A stretch of 38,770 bases of DNA. Source: a virus. Numbering within the stretch: position 1 is the first letter of the stretch; every line of letters starts with the position of its first letter. Location of the stretch: positions 1 through 38,770 of the IMG/VR virus record IMGVR_UViG_3300032242_003384. One strand, written 5' to 3'. Positions 1 to 5,758 of this stretch are shown here, one piece after another. The position numbers and the translations under genes are program-made. The notes beneath the pieces were generated by a model that worked only from the letters and a program-made list of their open reading frames with translations, had not been told where the DNA came from and ran no database searches.

Positions 1-123
1 GAGGCCAGCAAGGCAAAACTCGCGGCTACGCTCGACCGACACCTCCACACTCCCAAGGCCCGGGCCATTACTCCGGCCAAACCGACCCTACGTGGCAAAG
101 ATGACATTGTCCGTGTGATTATC
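1..123. repeat. Terminal direct repeat, left copy (assembly overlap or terminal redundancy)
   Basis: Bases 1-123 are identical to 38648-38770. The repeat lies inside one reading frame (the metallophosphoesterase gene), which reads through the join without a break. This shows a circular map or a circularly permuted, terminally redundant genome with a unique length of 38,647 bp. A repeat this short is also typical of assembler k-mer overlap, so it does not prove physical terminal repeats. Confidence 0.95.
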
Positions 124-888
124 CCGGACACTCATGGTGCCAAGGTGGACAAGGGTGCGCTCGCTGCCTGTCTCGGGGATCTGAAGGCGCTTGATCCGGA
201 TGAAGTGATCCTCCTCGGGGACCATGTGGACTGCGGGGGATTCCTAGCACAGCATCATGTGATGGGGTACGTCGCTGAGAGCTCCTACACCTATGAAGCC
301 GACATCGCGGCCACCAATGCCTTCCTCGATGCCGTGCAAGCCGCAGCACCCCGTGCCAGGGTGGAGTACGTTGAGGGAAATCATGAGCGCCGGATCGAGA
401 GCTGGGCTCTCACACAAACGTTAAGGAATTCAAAGGATGCGGAGTATCTGCGCCGAGCCTTTGCACCGGAATTCCTTCTCAAGCTCAAGGAACGGGGGAT
501 CAGCTACTATCGGCAGGGGGAATTCTACAATGATCTCCCTCTCCCTGGGACGATCCGCAAGGGGAAATGCTATTTCTTTCACGGAAGCTCAACCTCAAAG
601 CAGGCGACTACCACGACTCTAAACAGCTTTGCCGGAAATGTGGTTTTCGGCCACACCCACCGGGAGCAGTCTTCCTCGGCCCGTCCTGTCCATGCCGGTC
701 AGATCAAAGCATGGAACCCAGGGTGCCTTTGCGAACTGCAACCGCTCTGGCAGCATACCAATCCGACCTCGTGGACGCATGGTTTTGCGGTCCAGCTGGC
801 TGCACGGTCGGGAGAGTTTCTCCACCTCAACATCCCGATTATCGGGGGCAAATCTCTTCTGGGACAACTTGCAGGGAAATTCCAATGA
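1..888 (+). CDS. Metallophosphoesterase (calcineurin-like), main part of a gene split by the window ends
   Basis: This is the body of a 329-residue protein whose first 34 codons lie at 38546-38647, across the circular join. The two-metal phosphoesterase motifs are present in order: PDTHG (D77, H79), GDHVDCG, GNHE, a histidine in FFHGS, and VFGHTH. The family hydrolyses phosphomonoesters, phosphodiesters or nucleotides; the substrate here is unknown. Residues 1-72 are an extra Ala/Lys-rich, probably coiled-coil leader before the catalytic domain. A start at 115 (GTG) would remove this leader and has no ribosome-binding site, so the 38546 ATG after GGAGGT is preferred. It overlaps the next gene by 4 nt (ATGA). 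Confidence 0.88.
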   Translation, partial: EASKAKLAATLDRHLHTPKARAITPAKPTLRGKDDIVRVIIPDTHGAKVDKGALAACLGDLKALDPDEVILLGDHVDCGGFLAQHHVMGYVAESSYTYEADIAATNAFLDAVQAAAPRARVEYVEGNHERRIESWALTQTLRNSKDAEYLRRAFAPEFLLKLKERGISYYRQGEFYNDLPLPGTIRKGKCYFFHGSSTSKQATTTTLNSFAGNVVFGHTHREQSSSARPVHAGQIKAWNPGCLCELQPLWQHTNPTSWTHGFAVQLAARSGEFLHLNIPIIGGKSLLGQLAGKFQ

Positions 889-1115
889 AGCGCCCGCCAA
901 CGCTCAAAGAAATTAAAACCTTCCAGCGTGCCGATACAGTGCCCGATGGGTGGTTTTCTCGGAAAATGCTAGAACAGGAATGGAATCTTTCCCGCGAATA
1001 TGTCAGCAAGCTGATCCAAGCCGCGGTCGTGTCGCGCCGGTGTCGGATGAAGAAATTCCGAATCGATACCGGCACCCGTGGGCTCTACCCGACGCCACAT
1101 TACAAATTCAAATAA
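885..1115 (+). CDS. Small HTH-like protein (76 aa)
   Basis: This basic 76-residue protein starts at the ATGA overlapping the phosphoesterase stop. The segment around residues 22-50 (WFSRKMLEQEWNLSREYVSK, then LIQAAVVSRR) looks like a winged or simple helix-turn-helix with a basic follow-up, so DNA binding is likely. It is the last rightward gene before the integrase, whose stop codon faces it only 2 nt away with no visible terminator between. Possible roles are a late regulator or an unrecognised small terminase subunit; neither is demonstrated. Confidence 0.72.
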   Translation: MKRPPTLKEIKTFQRADTVPDGWFSRKMLEQEWNLSREYVSKLIQAAVVSRRCRMKKFRIDTGTRGLYPTPHYKFK

Positions 1116-1117
1116 GG

Positions 1118-2332
1118 TCAAGCCACGGCCTCAAGGGAAGATAATCCGTAGATTTGATTTCTTGCGGCGCTGTCAGCGGATGAAAGGCTCTTCAAATAAC
1201 TGGCGTAGTAGGTCTCTGTCGTGGTGACGCTACGATGGCCGAGAAACTTCTGTGCCTCATATATACCATATCTAGTAGCCACGATGGATCCGGCCCATTT
1301 GCGCAACTCGTAGGAAATCTTTTCACGATCCCTGATGAATCTCTCGGCGAAACGGTTGATCTGCCGTAAGCAAGTAATCGACCGCTCGCTTTTGTTCTTC
1401 CCAGGGCAAACGAACTCGGTCAATGCCTCATCCTTAAAAGCCTTGAGCTTCTCCCATAGGGAATCAGAGACTGGCAACTCGCGGCCAACGGCCTCAGCAT
1501 AGTCAGCGCGCACCCTAAAGAAGCGCTTGGTCGTTGCAATACCCTTGTCATCAAAGACCGGCCGCTCGATGAACTGATCCCAAAGTGCCTTGGCGACCTC
1601 TCCGTTGCGTAACCCGAGCTGGCTCATCATGGCATAAACAATCCAGACCGAGTCCCTATTCTCCCATAGGCGCTGAGCGGCGGCCTCCATGTCGATGACC
1701 GTCTGCCGATCAAAGGGGACGAATCCCTCGTTAACCTTCTTCTTGAACCGTTTCTTAACACGGAATCCGGTCAGGTCGGGAAGCATGAGCTCGCGGTAGA
1801 TATCGGAGAAGTTCTCCTGGAGGACGCATCGTGCCTGGGTGATGGAGCTCTGGATGCTGTGGTCGGGACGATAGGGCAAGCCGGTCTCAGGATTGATCTT
1901 GCGGCAGGCTGCCATGTATTTTCGGATCAGCTCCTCCGTAAGTAAGGAACTGCTCATTGTGTCCTGGTACTCCTTGCCGAGTGCGGTGGATACCAATTCC
2001 TCAAGGCTGCCTGCATATTGTCGTATGCTGCGCGGACTTAGAAGCGTCTCAGCGCTGCTACGTCTAAAGATCTCTAGGATCTCTCCAAGCGTAGCAGTCC
2101 TCTTCGGTGCTACGACCTTGGCCTCGGGTTTCCAGTCGTTCTTCTCTAAGGAATCAAGCTCCTTCTTGGCCCGCTCCAGAGCTGCTGGCTTAGAGGTAGT
2201 CTTGAGACTCTTCCAAAGGGCCTTTCCGTTGCGGGTAAGCCGGAGATAGAACTTGCCCCCTCTTAGCCATAGTGTGTAGCTTTCGCCCCTGTGATTGAAG
2301 GAAATATCAGTGCGTATTGCGGTGGTGCTCAT
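1118..2332 (-). CDS. int: Tyrosine recombinase (phage integrase), 404 aa
   Basis: This is the site-specific recombinase for lysogeny. An N-terminal arm-binding region (about 10-70) and a SAM-like core-binding region (about 80-190) precede the catalytic domain. Arg I is R242 in LGLRNGE, Arg II is R344, LGHR gives H366, and the nucleophile is Y375 or Y376 in TETYY. The first histidine of the usual HxxR box is replaced by Tyr (Y341-E-L-R344), a tolerated variant. The gene reads leftward and starts 183 bp from a tRNA-Thr half sequence, the expected attP arrangement. It converges with the HTH gene at 885-1115. No strong Shine-Dalgarno precedes the ATG. Confidence 0.95.
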   Translation of the reverse strand: MSTTAIRTDISFNHRGESYTLWLRGGKFYLRLTRNGKALWKSLKTTSKPAALERAKKELDSLEKNDWKPEAKVVAPKRTATLGEILEIFRRSSAETLLSPRSIRQYAGSLEELVSTALGKEYQDTMSSSLLTEELIRKYMAACRKINPETGLPYRPDHSIQSSITQARCVLQENFSDIYRELMLPDLTGFRVKKRFKKKVNEGFVPFDRQTVIDMEAAAQRLWENRDSVWIVYAMMSQLGLRNGEVAKALWDQFIERPVFDDKGIATTKRFFRVRADYAEAVGRELPVSDSLWEKLKAFKDEALTEFVCPGKNKSERSITCLRQINRFAERFIRDREKISYELRKWAGSIVATRYGIYEAQKFLGHRSVTTTETYYASYLKSLSSADSAARNQIYGLSSLEAVA

Positions 2333-2391
2333 GGGATCGTTTTGGTTCTGTGGGTTGTAGCAGTTTCCTGTGTGATTCGTATCTCTAAGAA

Positions 2392-2413
2392 TGCTACGTC
2401 GAGTGCTACGTGG
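2392..2413 (+). repeat. Left pair of arm-type repeats (TGCTACGT, 12-bp spacing)
   Basis: Two direct copies of TGCTACGT start at 2392 and 2404. A matching pair with the same 12-bp spacing lies on the other side of the tRNA core, at 2582 and 2594. Direct repeats flanking the core are the usual form of integrase arm-type binding sites. Confidence 0.6.
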
Positions 2414-2431
2414 TTGGCAAGTGGCTTATTG

Positions 2432-2460
2432 TTGACAATGGTGGGGTATGGTGATGTAAC
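2432..2460 (+). promoter_or_regulatory. Candidate promoter reading into the attP tRNA half
   Basis: TTGACA at 2432-2437, a 17-bp spacer and TGTAAC at 2455-2460 form a good sigma70-type promoter pointing right. It lies 54 bp before the 5' end of the tRNA half. After integration this phage-borne promoter would sit in front of the rebuilt tRNA gene. Confidence 0.5.
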
Positions 2461-2514
2461 AAACGCCCATTCATCAGAGTGTAATCATCTGATTGATCAA
2501 ATTTACAGAGTAAA

Positions 2515-2564
2515 GCCGCTTTAGCTCAGCTGGTAGAGCATCTCATTCGTAATCCGGAGATTAC
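2515..2564 (+). other. attP: attP core: 5' half of tRNA-Thr (anticodon CGT)
   Basis: Bases 2515-2553 match the 5' half of a tRNA-Thr: acceptor strand GCCGCTT, D arm GCTC-AGCTGGTA-GAGC, anticodon 5' stem TCTCA and loop TTCGTAA with anticodon CGT. The match ends in the 3' anticodon stem, where TGAGA would be needed but TCCGG is found, so this is not a functional tRNA. An inverted repeat GTAATC-CGGA-GATTAC (2549-2564) spans the end of the homology and may be the core-type integrase sites. The integrase gene is adjacent, and arm-type repeats lie on both sides. Confidence 0.88.
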
Positions 2565-3526
2565 CTCTTTTGAGTTTCAGTTGCTACGCGGTTTGCTACG
2601 TGGGTGTGAATCCATTGGCGGAGATATGGGATCATTTCTTTAATTTCGATCTGCTTGGGATCTTTGACTCCGAAATCTTCGCACAGGTGCAGCCGGAATT
2701 GTGCTTTTTGGTCGGCGCTTAATGGCGCTATGAGTTCAGCGAATTGCTGGTGGTATTTCTTCTCGCTAATGGGATCTGTGCCAATCCGTATTTTGTAAAT
2801 TTCTAATGCATTAAAACCATCCAAATAGGCAAACATGGTGCGTTCTCTCATCAATTTGTTGGAGGGAACTTTGCAAGCAATCAGGTATTGCTGCCAAGGA
2901 CCAGGATTTACGGGAGGATGATCGGTTGGGGTAACTCCATGCGTGTATGGGTTGAGTAATGGTTCACCCAGAGAGGTGTGTTTGAGACCGGCTGGGGCTG
3001 GCGCTGGTTTTCCGGTGTAAGGGTCGACCCACATTTCTGGAGTTGGGTTTGCATGGGGTGCTGATTGTTGTTGAGGATAGTATTCCAAGCCAGCAATTGG
3101 CATAGGCATCGGTATGGGATAATTTGGAGCCGGTTCTGGTGCGTTTGGTGTAACGATAGGGACAATATCGCCGTGAGATCCAACTACGGCGCTGACGGTA
3201 GTTCCTGGAGCCGCAGTGACGCCTCCCCAAACTGATCCACCGTTTCCAATCCGGCTGTAGTTGTAGCCGCCATTGCCATTTGGCAAAATGGTCGTGGTCA
3301 TAGGAAAACTGGAAGAACTATAGGTAGTAATGCTTTGCATTTGGGCACCGCAGCTGCTGGTAATTGCCAACAGAGCGATGAGCGCCTTGAAAATTGTCAG
3401 ATCTTTGGTGGCCCGTAAGAGCGTTTTAAGCTCGCGCAGGATCATCACGACCATGCCCGGTGGATGTTTGGCCAGCAGCTCTTTGATCACGCGCTGGGCT
3501 TCGAGTTTGGCGTCCTGGTGGCTCAT
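2561..3526 (-). CDS. Proline-rich exported protein with one membrane segment, candidate lysogenic-conversion gene (321 aa)
   Basis: I do not recognise the family. A short charged N-terminus (1-42) precedes a hydrophobic segment (about 43-56, FKALIALLAITSSC). The cysteine at its end resembles a lipobox but has Thr at -3, so lipidation is uncertain. A Ser/Gly/Pro-rich low-complexity region with repeated proline-methionine segments follows to about residue 190. The last 120 residues look globular. It begins at an ATGA overlap with the LPD29 gene behind a good AAGGAG site, so the two genes are translated together. Its stop codon lies inside the attP inverted repeat, and its 3' end contains the right arm-type repeats. 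That position suggests cargo expressed in the lysogen, perhaps at the envelope. Confidence 0.72.
   Translation of the reverse strand: MSHQDAKLEAQRVIKELLAKHPPGMVVMILRELKTLLRATKDLTIFKALIALLAITSSCGAQMQSITTYSSSSFPMTTTILPNGNGGYNYSRIGNGGSVWGGVTAAPGTTVSAVVGSHGDIVPIVTPNAPEPAPNYPIPMPMPIAGLEYYPQQQSAPHANPTPEMWVDPYTGKPAPAPAGLKHTSLGEPLLNPYTHGVTPTDHPPVNPGPWQQYLIACKVPSNKLMRERTMFAYLDGFNALEIYKIRIGTDPISEKKYHQQFAELIAPLSADQKAQFRLHLCEDFGVKDPKQIEIKEMIPYLRQWIHTHVANRVATETQKR
2582..2603 (+). repeat. Right pair of arm-type repeats (TGCTACGC/TGCTACGT)
   Basis: Copies at 2582 and 2594 keep the same 12-bp spacing as the pair at 2392/2404, on the opposite side of the core. They are inside the 3' end of the 2561-3526 gene, so the same bases serve as coding sequence. 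Confidence 0.6.
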
Positions 3527-4227
3527 TTTGATTTCTCCTTATCGACAAAGATATAATTGGAGCCAAAATGCACAAGCACCGCATCCCCGCTCAATGGGGA
3601 TCCAATGGTTTCAAGAATAACGCCACCGGATCCATGAGTACCGTGATTGATTGCTAGGCTGGCGGATCCGTCGCGATAAAGCCAACAATAGCGTGAAGTC
3701 TTGAGATCGATTGTGCCGTCAAAATCGGCGCCCTCGTACTGATACAGAATTTCTTCTACTGCTTTAATTTCCGCGGGGCCGGTGTATCGCACGTTGATGG
3801 ATGATCCTCGGGAGCACCGGACGCTAAATTTGTTGCCTGGAAATTTCTTGGCCAGCACTGACCGTATCAGCACTGCGGTTTCCGGTCCGCTGAGATAAGC
3901 GCCGCTTTCTCCTGCCTTGGTCCTGGCCTTTTCCCACACCTCGAGAGGGGTATTAGCGGTCTTGCGGATGACGCGTTGATCGGCGCGGTATTTTGCCCAC
4001 AGCTCAAGTTTAGAAAACCATTCCTTGGCCTGGGCATCAAATCCCTCGGCGGTTTTAAACGTGTAGTGCCAATCAGAACGACCGGCCGTACCTTTGTACG
4101 CGATGCCTTGGGATTTGTCCGGGCTGTGATAGATAACGCCTAGTGGCGTTTCGATTGTTTCAGTGCAATTGCTGGGCCTCCAACGTGCTGCGAGGCGGTC
4201 GGTTTTGGTGATGAGACGTGTGTTCAT
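3523..4227 (-). CDS. LPD29-domain protein (large polyvalent protein-associated domain 29-like)
   Basis: A 234-residue protein. The central part (about residues 105-175) reads GPETAVLIRSVLAKKFPGNK, then FSVRCSRGSSINVRYTG and YEGADFDGTIDL. This pattern of FPG-KFSVR-GSSI-V and FEGADFDG is how I know LPD29, a domain of phage and plasmid mobile elements with no settled function. The N-terminal third and the C-terminal hydrophobic strands are not assigned. I prefer the ATG at 4227; an upstream TTG at 4272 would add 15 residues without a ribosome-binding site. It is the first gene of a leftward two-gene operon whose promoter carries two repressor operators. Confidence 0.78.
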   Translation of the reverse strand: MNTRLITKTDRLAARWRPSNCTETIETPLGVIYHSPDKSQGIAYKGTAGRSDWHYTFKTAEGFDAQAKEWFSKLELWAKYRADQRVIRKTANTPLEVWEKARTKAGESGAYLSGPETAVLIRSVLAKKFPGNKFSVRCSRGSSINVRYTGPAEIKAVEEILYQYEGADFDGTIDLKTSRYCWLYRDGSASLAINHGTHGSGGVILETIGSPLSGDAVLVHFGSNYIFVDKEKSK

Positions 4228-4270
4228 GTTTTGATTTGCCCGTTTGGTCGGTCGGCTCTTCCGTGAAACC

Positions 4271-4299
4271 AATATCTGACAAATCTTTTAAAGAATCAA
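4271..4299 (-). promoter_or_regulatory. Leftward promoter of the LPD29 operon
   Basis: Read on the minus strand, TTGATT (4294-4299) and GATATT (4271-4276) are separated by exactly 17 bp. The operator copy at 4283-4295 covers the spacer. The same arrangement is seen at the RHH repressor promoter, which supports repression of this operon by the switch. Confidence 0.6.
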
Positions 4300-4317
4300 G
4301 AAAAATCTTTTAAAGAT
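4283..4317. promoter_or_regulatory. Operators O1 and O2 (ATCTTTTAAAGAW), 22 bp apart
   Basis: O1 at 4283-4295 matches 12 of 13 bases of the palindrome ATCTTTTAAAGAT; O2 at 4305-4317 matches all 13. They are spaced 22 bp start to start, about two helical turns, the same spacing as O4/O5 in the early control region. They probably bind an RHH regulator. Confidence 0.75.
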
Positions 4318-4402
4318 TTTCTTAATCTGGCGCTTCAAGGGATTTGAAAGTGTATTACCTTGACGTCTATCAAGTCGTTGCAGTATGTATAACAGGGTGC
4401 GG

Positions 4403-4663
4403 TTATGCCGTTGCCTCTAATTGAGGTCCGGTGCCATGTGATCCTCCCGTCGTTAAAGGGATTACGGTTTCCCGGATCACAGGTGTCCGTTGAAATTTCT
4501 TATCGCCTTTTGAGCTTTCGATAATTGCTTCCCTCATCCAAGAAGCCCTGGTGATCCCATCGCGGGCCGCTAGCTCATCAATTCGACGAAGCAACGGTAG
4601 TTCGACAGAACAAGCGATAAGCTTCATTCCGGAACCGACTGCGTTGGTCTTTCCTTTTGCCAT
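4403..4663 (-). CDS. Ribbon-helix-helix (Arc/CopG-type) DNA-binding protein, candidate lysogeny repressor (86 aa)
   Basis: The RHH fold is visible. A beta strand KLIACSVEL is followed by helix A (PLLRRIDELAARDG) and helix B (TRASWMREAIIESS), with a polar C-terminal tail. RHH dimers insert the strand pair into the major groove and often bind tandem palindromes. The start is placed at the ATG at 4663 because it opens MAKGKTNAVG just before the strand; the longer frame has no support. It is divergent from a second RHH gene at 4792, and the 128 bp between them hold four operator-like sites. This position is where a cI-type repressor would sit, and no HTH repressor is found elsewhere. Confidence 0.82.
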   Translation of the reverse strand: MAKGKTNAVGSGMKLIACSVELPLLRRIDELAARDGITRASWMREAIIESSKGDKKFQRTPVIRETVIPLTTGGSHGTGPQLEATA

Positions 4664-4669
4664 TAGTAT

Positions 4670-4699
4670 AATGTAATACAATCTTTGAAAGATTGTCAA
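4670..4699 (-). promoter_or_regulatory. Leftward promoter of the RHH repressor, with operator in the spacer
   Basis: On the minus strand TTGACA (4694-4699) and TACATT (4670-4675) are 18 bp apart. The perfect operator O3 lies wholly in the spacer, which implies autoregulation. Transcription would start about at the ATG (4663), so the repressor mRNA may be leaderless, as is known for lambda cI from PRM. Confidence 0.65.
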
Positions 4700-4770
4700 A
4701 GATTTTGTCACCATGAATAAAATCTTTTAAAGATTTTCCTTGTATCTTTAAAAGAATTCCTTTAAAAGAT
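4681..4770. promoter_or_regulatory. Operator cluster O3-O6 between the divergent RHH genes
   Basis: O3 is ATCTTTGAAAGAT (4681-4693), followed by an extra half site AAAGAT (4698-4703). O4 is ATCTTTTAAAGAT (4722-4734), O5 is ATCTTTAAAAGAA (4744-4756) and O6 is TCCTTTAAAAGAT (4758-4770). O4 to O5 is 22 bp start to start. A weak rightward promoter, TTGTAT (4740-4745), 17 bp, TAAAAG (4763-4768), has O5 in its spacer and O6 over its -10. These sites would control the early operon. Confidence 0.75.
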
Positions 4771-4791
4771 CCGGCCATAAGCACAATACTT

Positions 4792-4968
4792 ATGACCAAA
4801 ACAACCACCATAGCAGCCTCAGGAGTCCCATTGGAACTTGTTCAATGGATCGACGAGAAAGCCAAAGAACAAAGCACAAATCGTTCAACAATCATTCGCC
4901 AAATCCTAATGAAACGCGTTGCTGAGCTTACAAATATTTCTGAACAGAAAGAAAGGGAGGCTGCATGA
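4792..4968 (+). CDS. Second ribbon-helix-helix protein, Cro/Ant-like position (58 aa)
   Basis: This 58-residue protein has a short strand (TTTIAASGV) followed by PLELVQWIDEKAKEQSTN and RSTIIRQILMKRV, the strand-helix-helix pattern of CopG/Arc proteins. It opens the rightward early operon, facing the RHH repressor across the operator cluster. That gives the switch two opposed RHH proteins, as Arc and Mnt do in P22 immI. The stop overlaps the next start (ATGA). No clear Shine-Dalgarno precedes it. Confidence 0.8.
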   Translation: MTKTTTIAASGVPLELVQWIDEKAKEQSTNRSTIIRQILMKRVAELTNISEQKEREAA

Positions 4969-5135
4969 TCGCCCTGCTTTTCGCTGTTTTTACGGTGGTT
5001 CTTTTCATTGGCCGTCGTGAGGCCGCTGAGATCCTAGCGGCCGTAGCGGTACTCGTTATACGCCGCAAGAATGGCTGGCTAGATAGGTCACTGCCTGCTC
5101 GTCGGCAACCGGGTTACCGGATGGCTCTTCGATAA
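4965..5135 (+). CDS. Small membrane protein (56 aa)
   Basis: The N-terminus is a membrane segment (MIALLFAVFTVVLFIG, residues 1-16). A second hydrophobic stretch follows (about 21-32, AEILAAVAVLVI), then an Arg-rich tail. A GGGAGG sequence lies just upstream and the start overlaps the previous stop. The family is unknown. Its place in the early operon would fit host takeover or superinfection exclusion, without direct evidence. Confidence 0.65.
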   Translation: MIALLFAVFTVVLFIGRREAAEILAAVAVLVIRRKNGWLDRSLPARRQPGYRMALR

Positions 5136-5137
5136 TC

Positions 5138-5383
5138 ATGAGCGCCGAGATTATTGAGCTTGAAATTAAGCAAGGTCGCAATCGATTGACCCTTCGCAAG
5201 GTTGTCCCTGGTGAATTCCTAAAGGCGATTCACGGCGCGGGCGTTTCTTTTTTTTATGAGGTGCTACTAAACGGTGAGATGAGGGCATTTACGAATGACC
5301 AGGCGGCCGCAAAGGCAATTTGGCGTGGATGTCATCGATGGATGCGCACCGGGCAATCGATCACCGCGGATATCTTGCCATGA
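5138..5383 (+). CDS. Hypothetical early protein (81 aa)
   Basis: An 81-residue soluble protein beginning 2 nt after the previous stop and ending in an ATGA overlap with the next gene. It opens with an alternating charged strand (EIIELEIKQGRNRLTLRKV) and contains FFYEVLLNGEMRAF, which looks like a small beta-rich fold. No family recognised. The codons for VSFFYE contain an 8-T run (TTTCTTTTTTTTAT at about 5243) that also occurs near 5719. Confidence 0.62.
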   Translation: MSAEIIELEIKQGRNRLTLRKVVPGEFLKAIHGAGVSFFYEVLLNGEMRAFTNDQAAAKAIWRGCHRWMRTGQSITADILP

Positions 5384-5499
5384 ATTTCATCTGCCGAATG
5401 TGGGATTGGTATTGCAGGGTGACCGGGTATACGGCCGCTCTGGAGCGTGAGGAAGGCCTTCGTATTCAGTCCACGGTATATCCAAGGATCAATCAATGA
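5380..5499 (+). CDS. Hypothetical microprotein (39 aa)
   Basis: A 39-residue ORF coupled by ATGA overlaps at both ends. It is rich in Trp, Cys and Arg at the N-terminus (MNFICRMWDWYCRVTGYT), possibly a small helix. Its support is the unbroken chain of overlaps; no family recognised. Confidence 0.5.
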   Translation: MNFICRMWDWYCRVTGYTAALEREEGLRIQSTVYPRINQ

Positions 5500-5684
5500 G
5501 TGCTACTGCACAGGATCGCTGGGTTACTACCAGGGAAGTCGCTGACCGGCTTTCAATACATCTCAACACGGTGGCCAGGTACATCAAATCCGGTGTCTTT
5601 GGTCAGGTCCTGATTCTTTCGACTAAGGACAAGCGCGTCCGAGAGTCGGCCATTCAGGAGTTTATAGCACAGCGCCTGGCATGA
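5496..5684 (+). CDS. Excisionase/MerR-type helix-turn-helix protein (62 aa)
   Basis: A 62-residue protein with the pattern RWVTTREVADRLSIHLNTVA then RYIKSGVFG and a terminal helix (ESAIQEFIAQRL). This is the usual layout of small HTH_17/excisionase domains: a first helix presenting the target, a recognition helix around NTVARYI, and a short wing. Size and early-operon position fit a recombination directionality factor acting with the integrase, or an early regulator. Both ends overlap neighbours by ATGA. Confidence 0.75.
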   Translation: MSATAQDRWVTTREVADRLSIHLNTVARYIKSGVFGQVLILSTKDKRVRESAIQEFIAQRLA

Positions 5685-5758
5685 ATGATCTGATCGAGGC
5701 CTGCCTCACCGCGGCCCTTTTCTTTTTTTTATACGGTTGCTGGAAGTCTAGAATGTAA
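5681..5758 (+). CDS. Membrane microprotein (25 aa)
   Basis: A 25-codon ORF whose ATG overlaps the previous stop (ATGA) and whose TAA shares a base with the next ATG (TAATG). The product MNDLIEACLTAALFFFLYGC then WKSRM is one hydrophobic helix with a basic end. It may be a genuine membrane microprotein or only a translational bridge that feeds ribosomes to the next gene. Confidence 0.42.
   Translation: MNDLIEACLTAALFFFLYGCWKSRM

Noticed and set aside
1-123. Long terminal repeats of a T7-like linear genome
   Set aside because: 123 bp inside a coding gene with no packaging or promoter signs is better explained by assembly overlap of a circular or permuted genome.
2291-2524. Rightward frame across the attP region
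   Set aside because: It overlaps the integrase start, arm repeats, promoter and tRNA half; the translation is not protein-like at its end.
2515-2590. Functional tRNA-Thr gene
   Set aside because: The 3' anticodon stem, T arm and acceptor 3' strand are missing, so only the attachment-site half gene is present.
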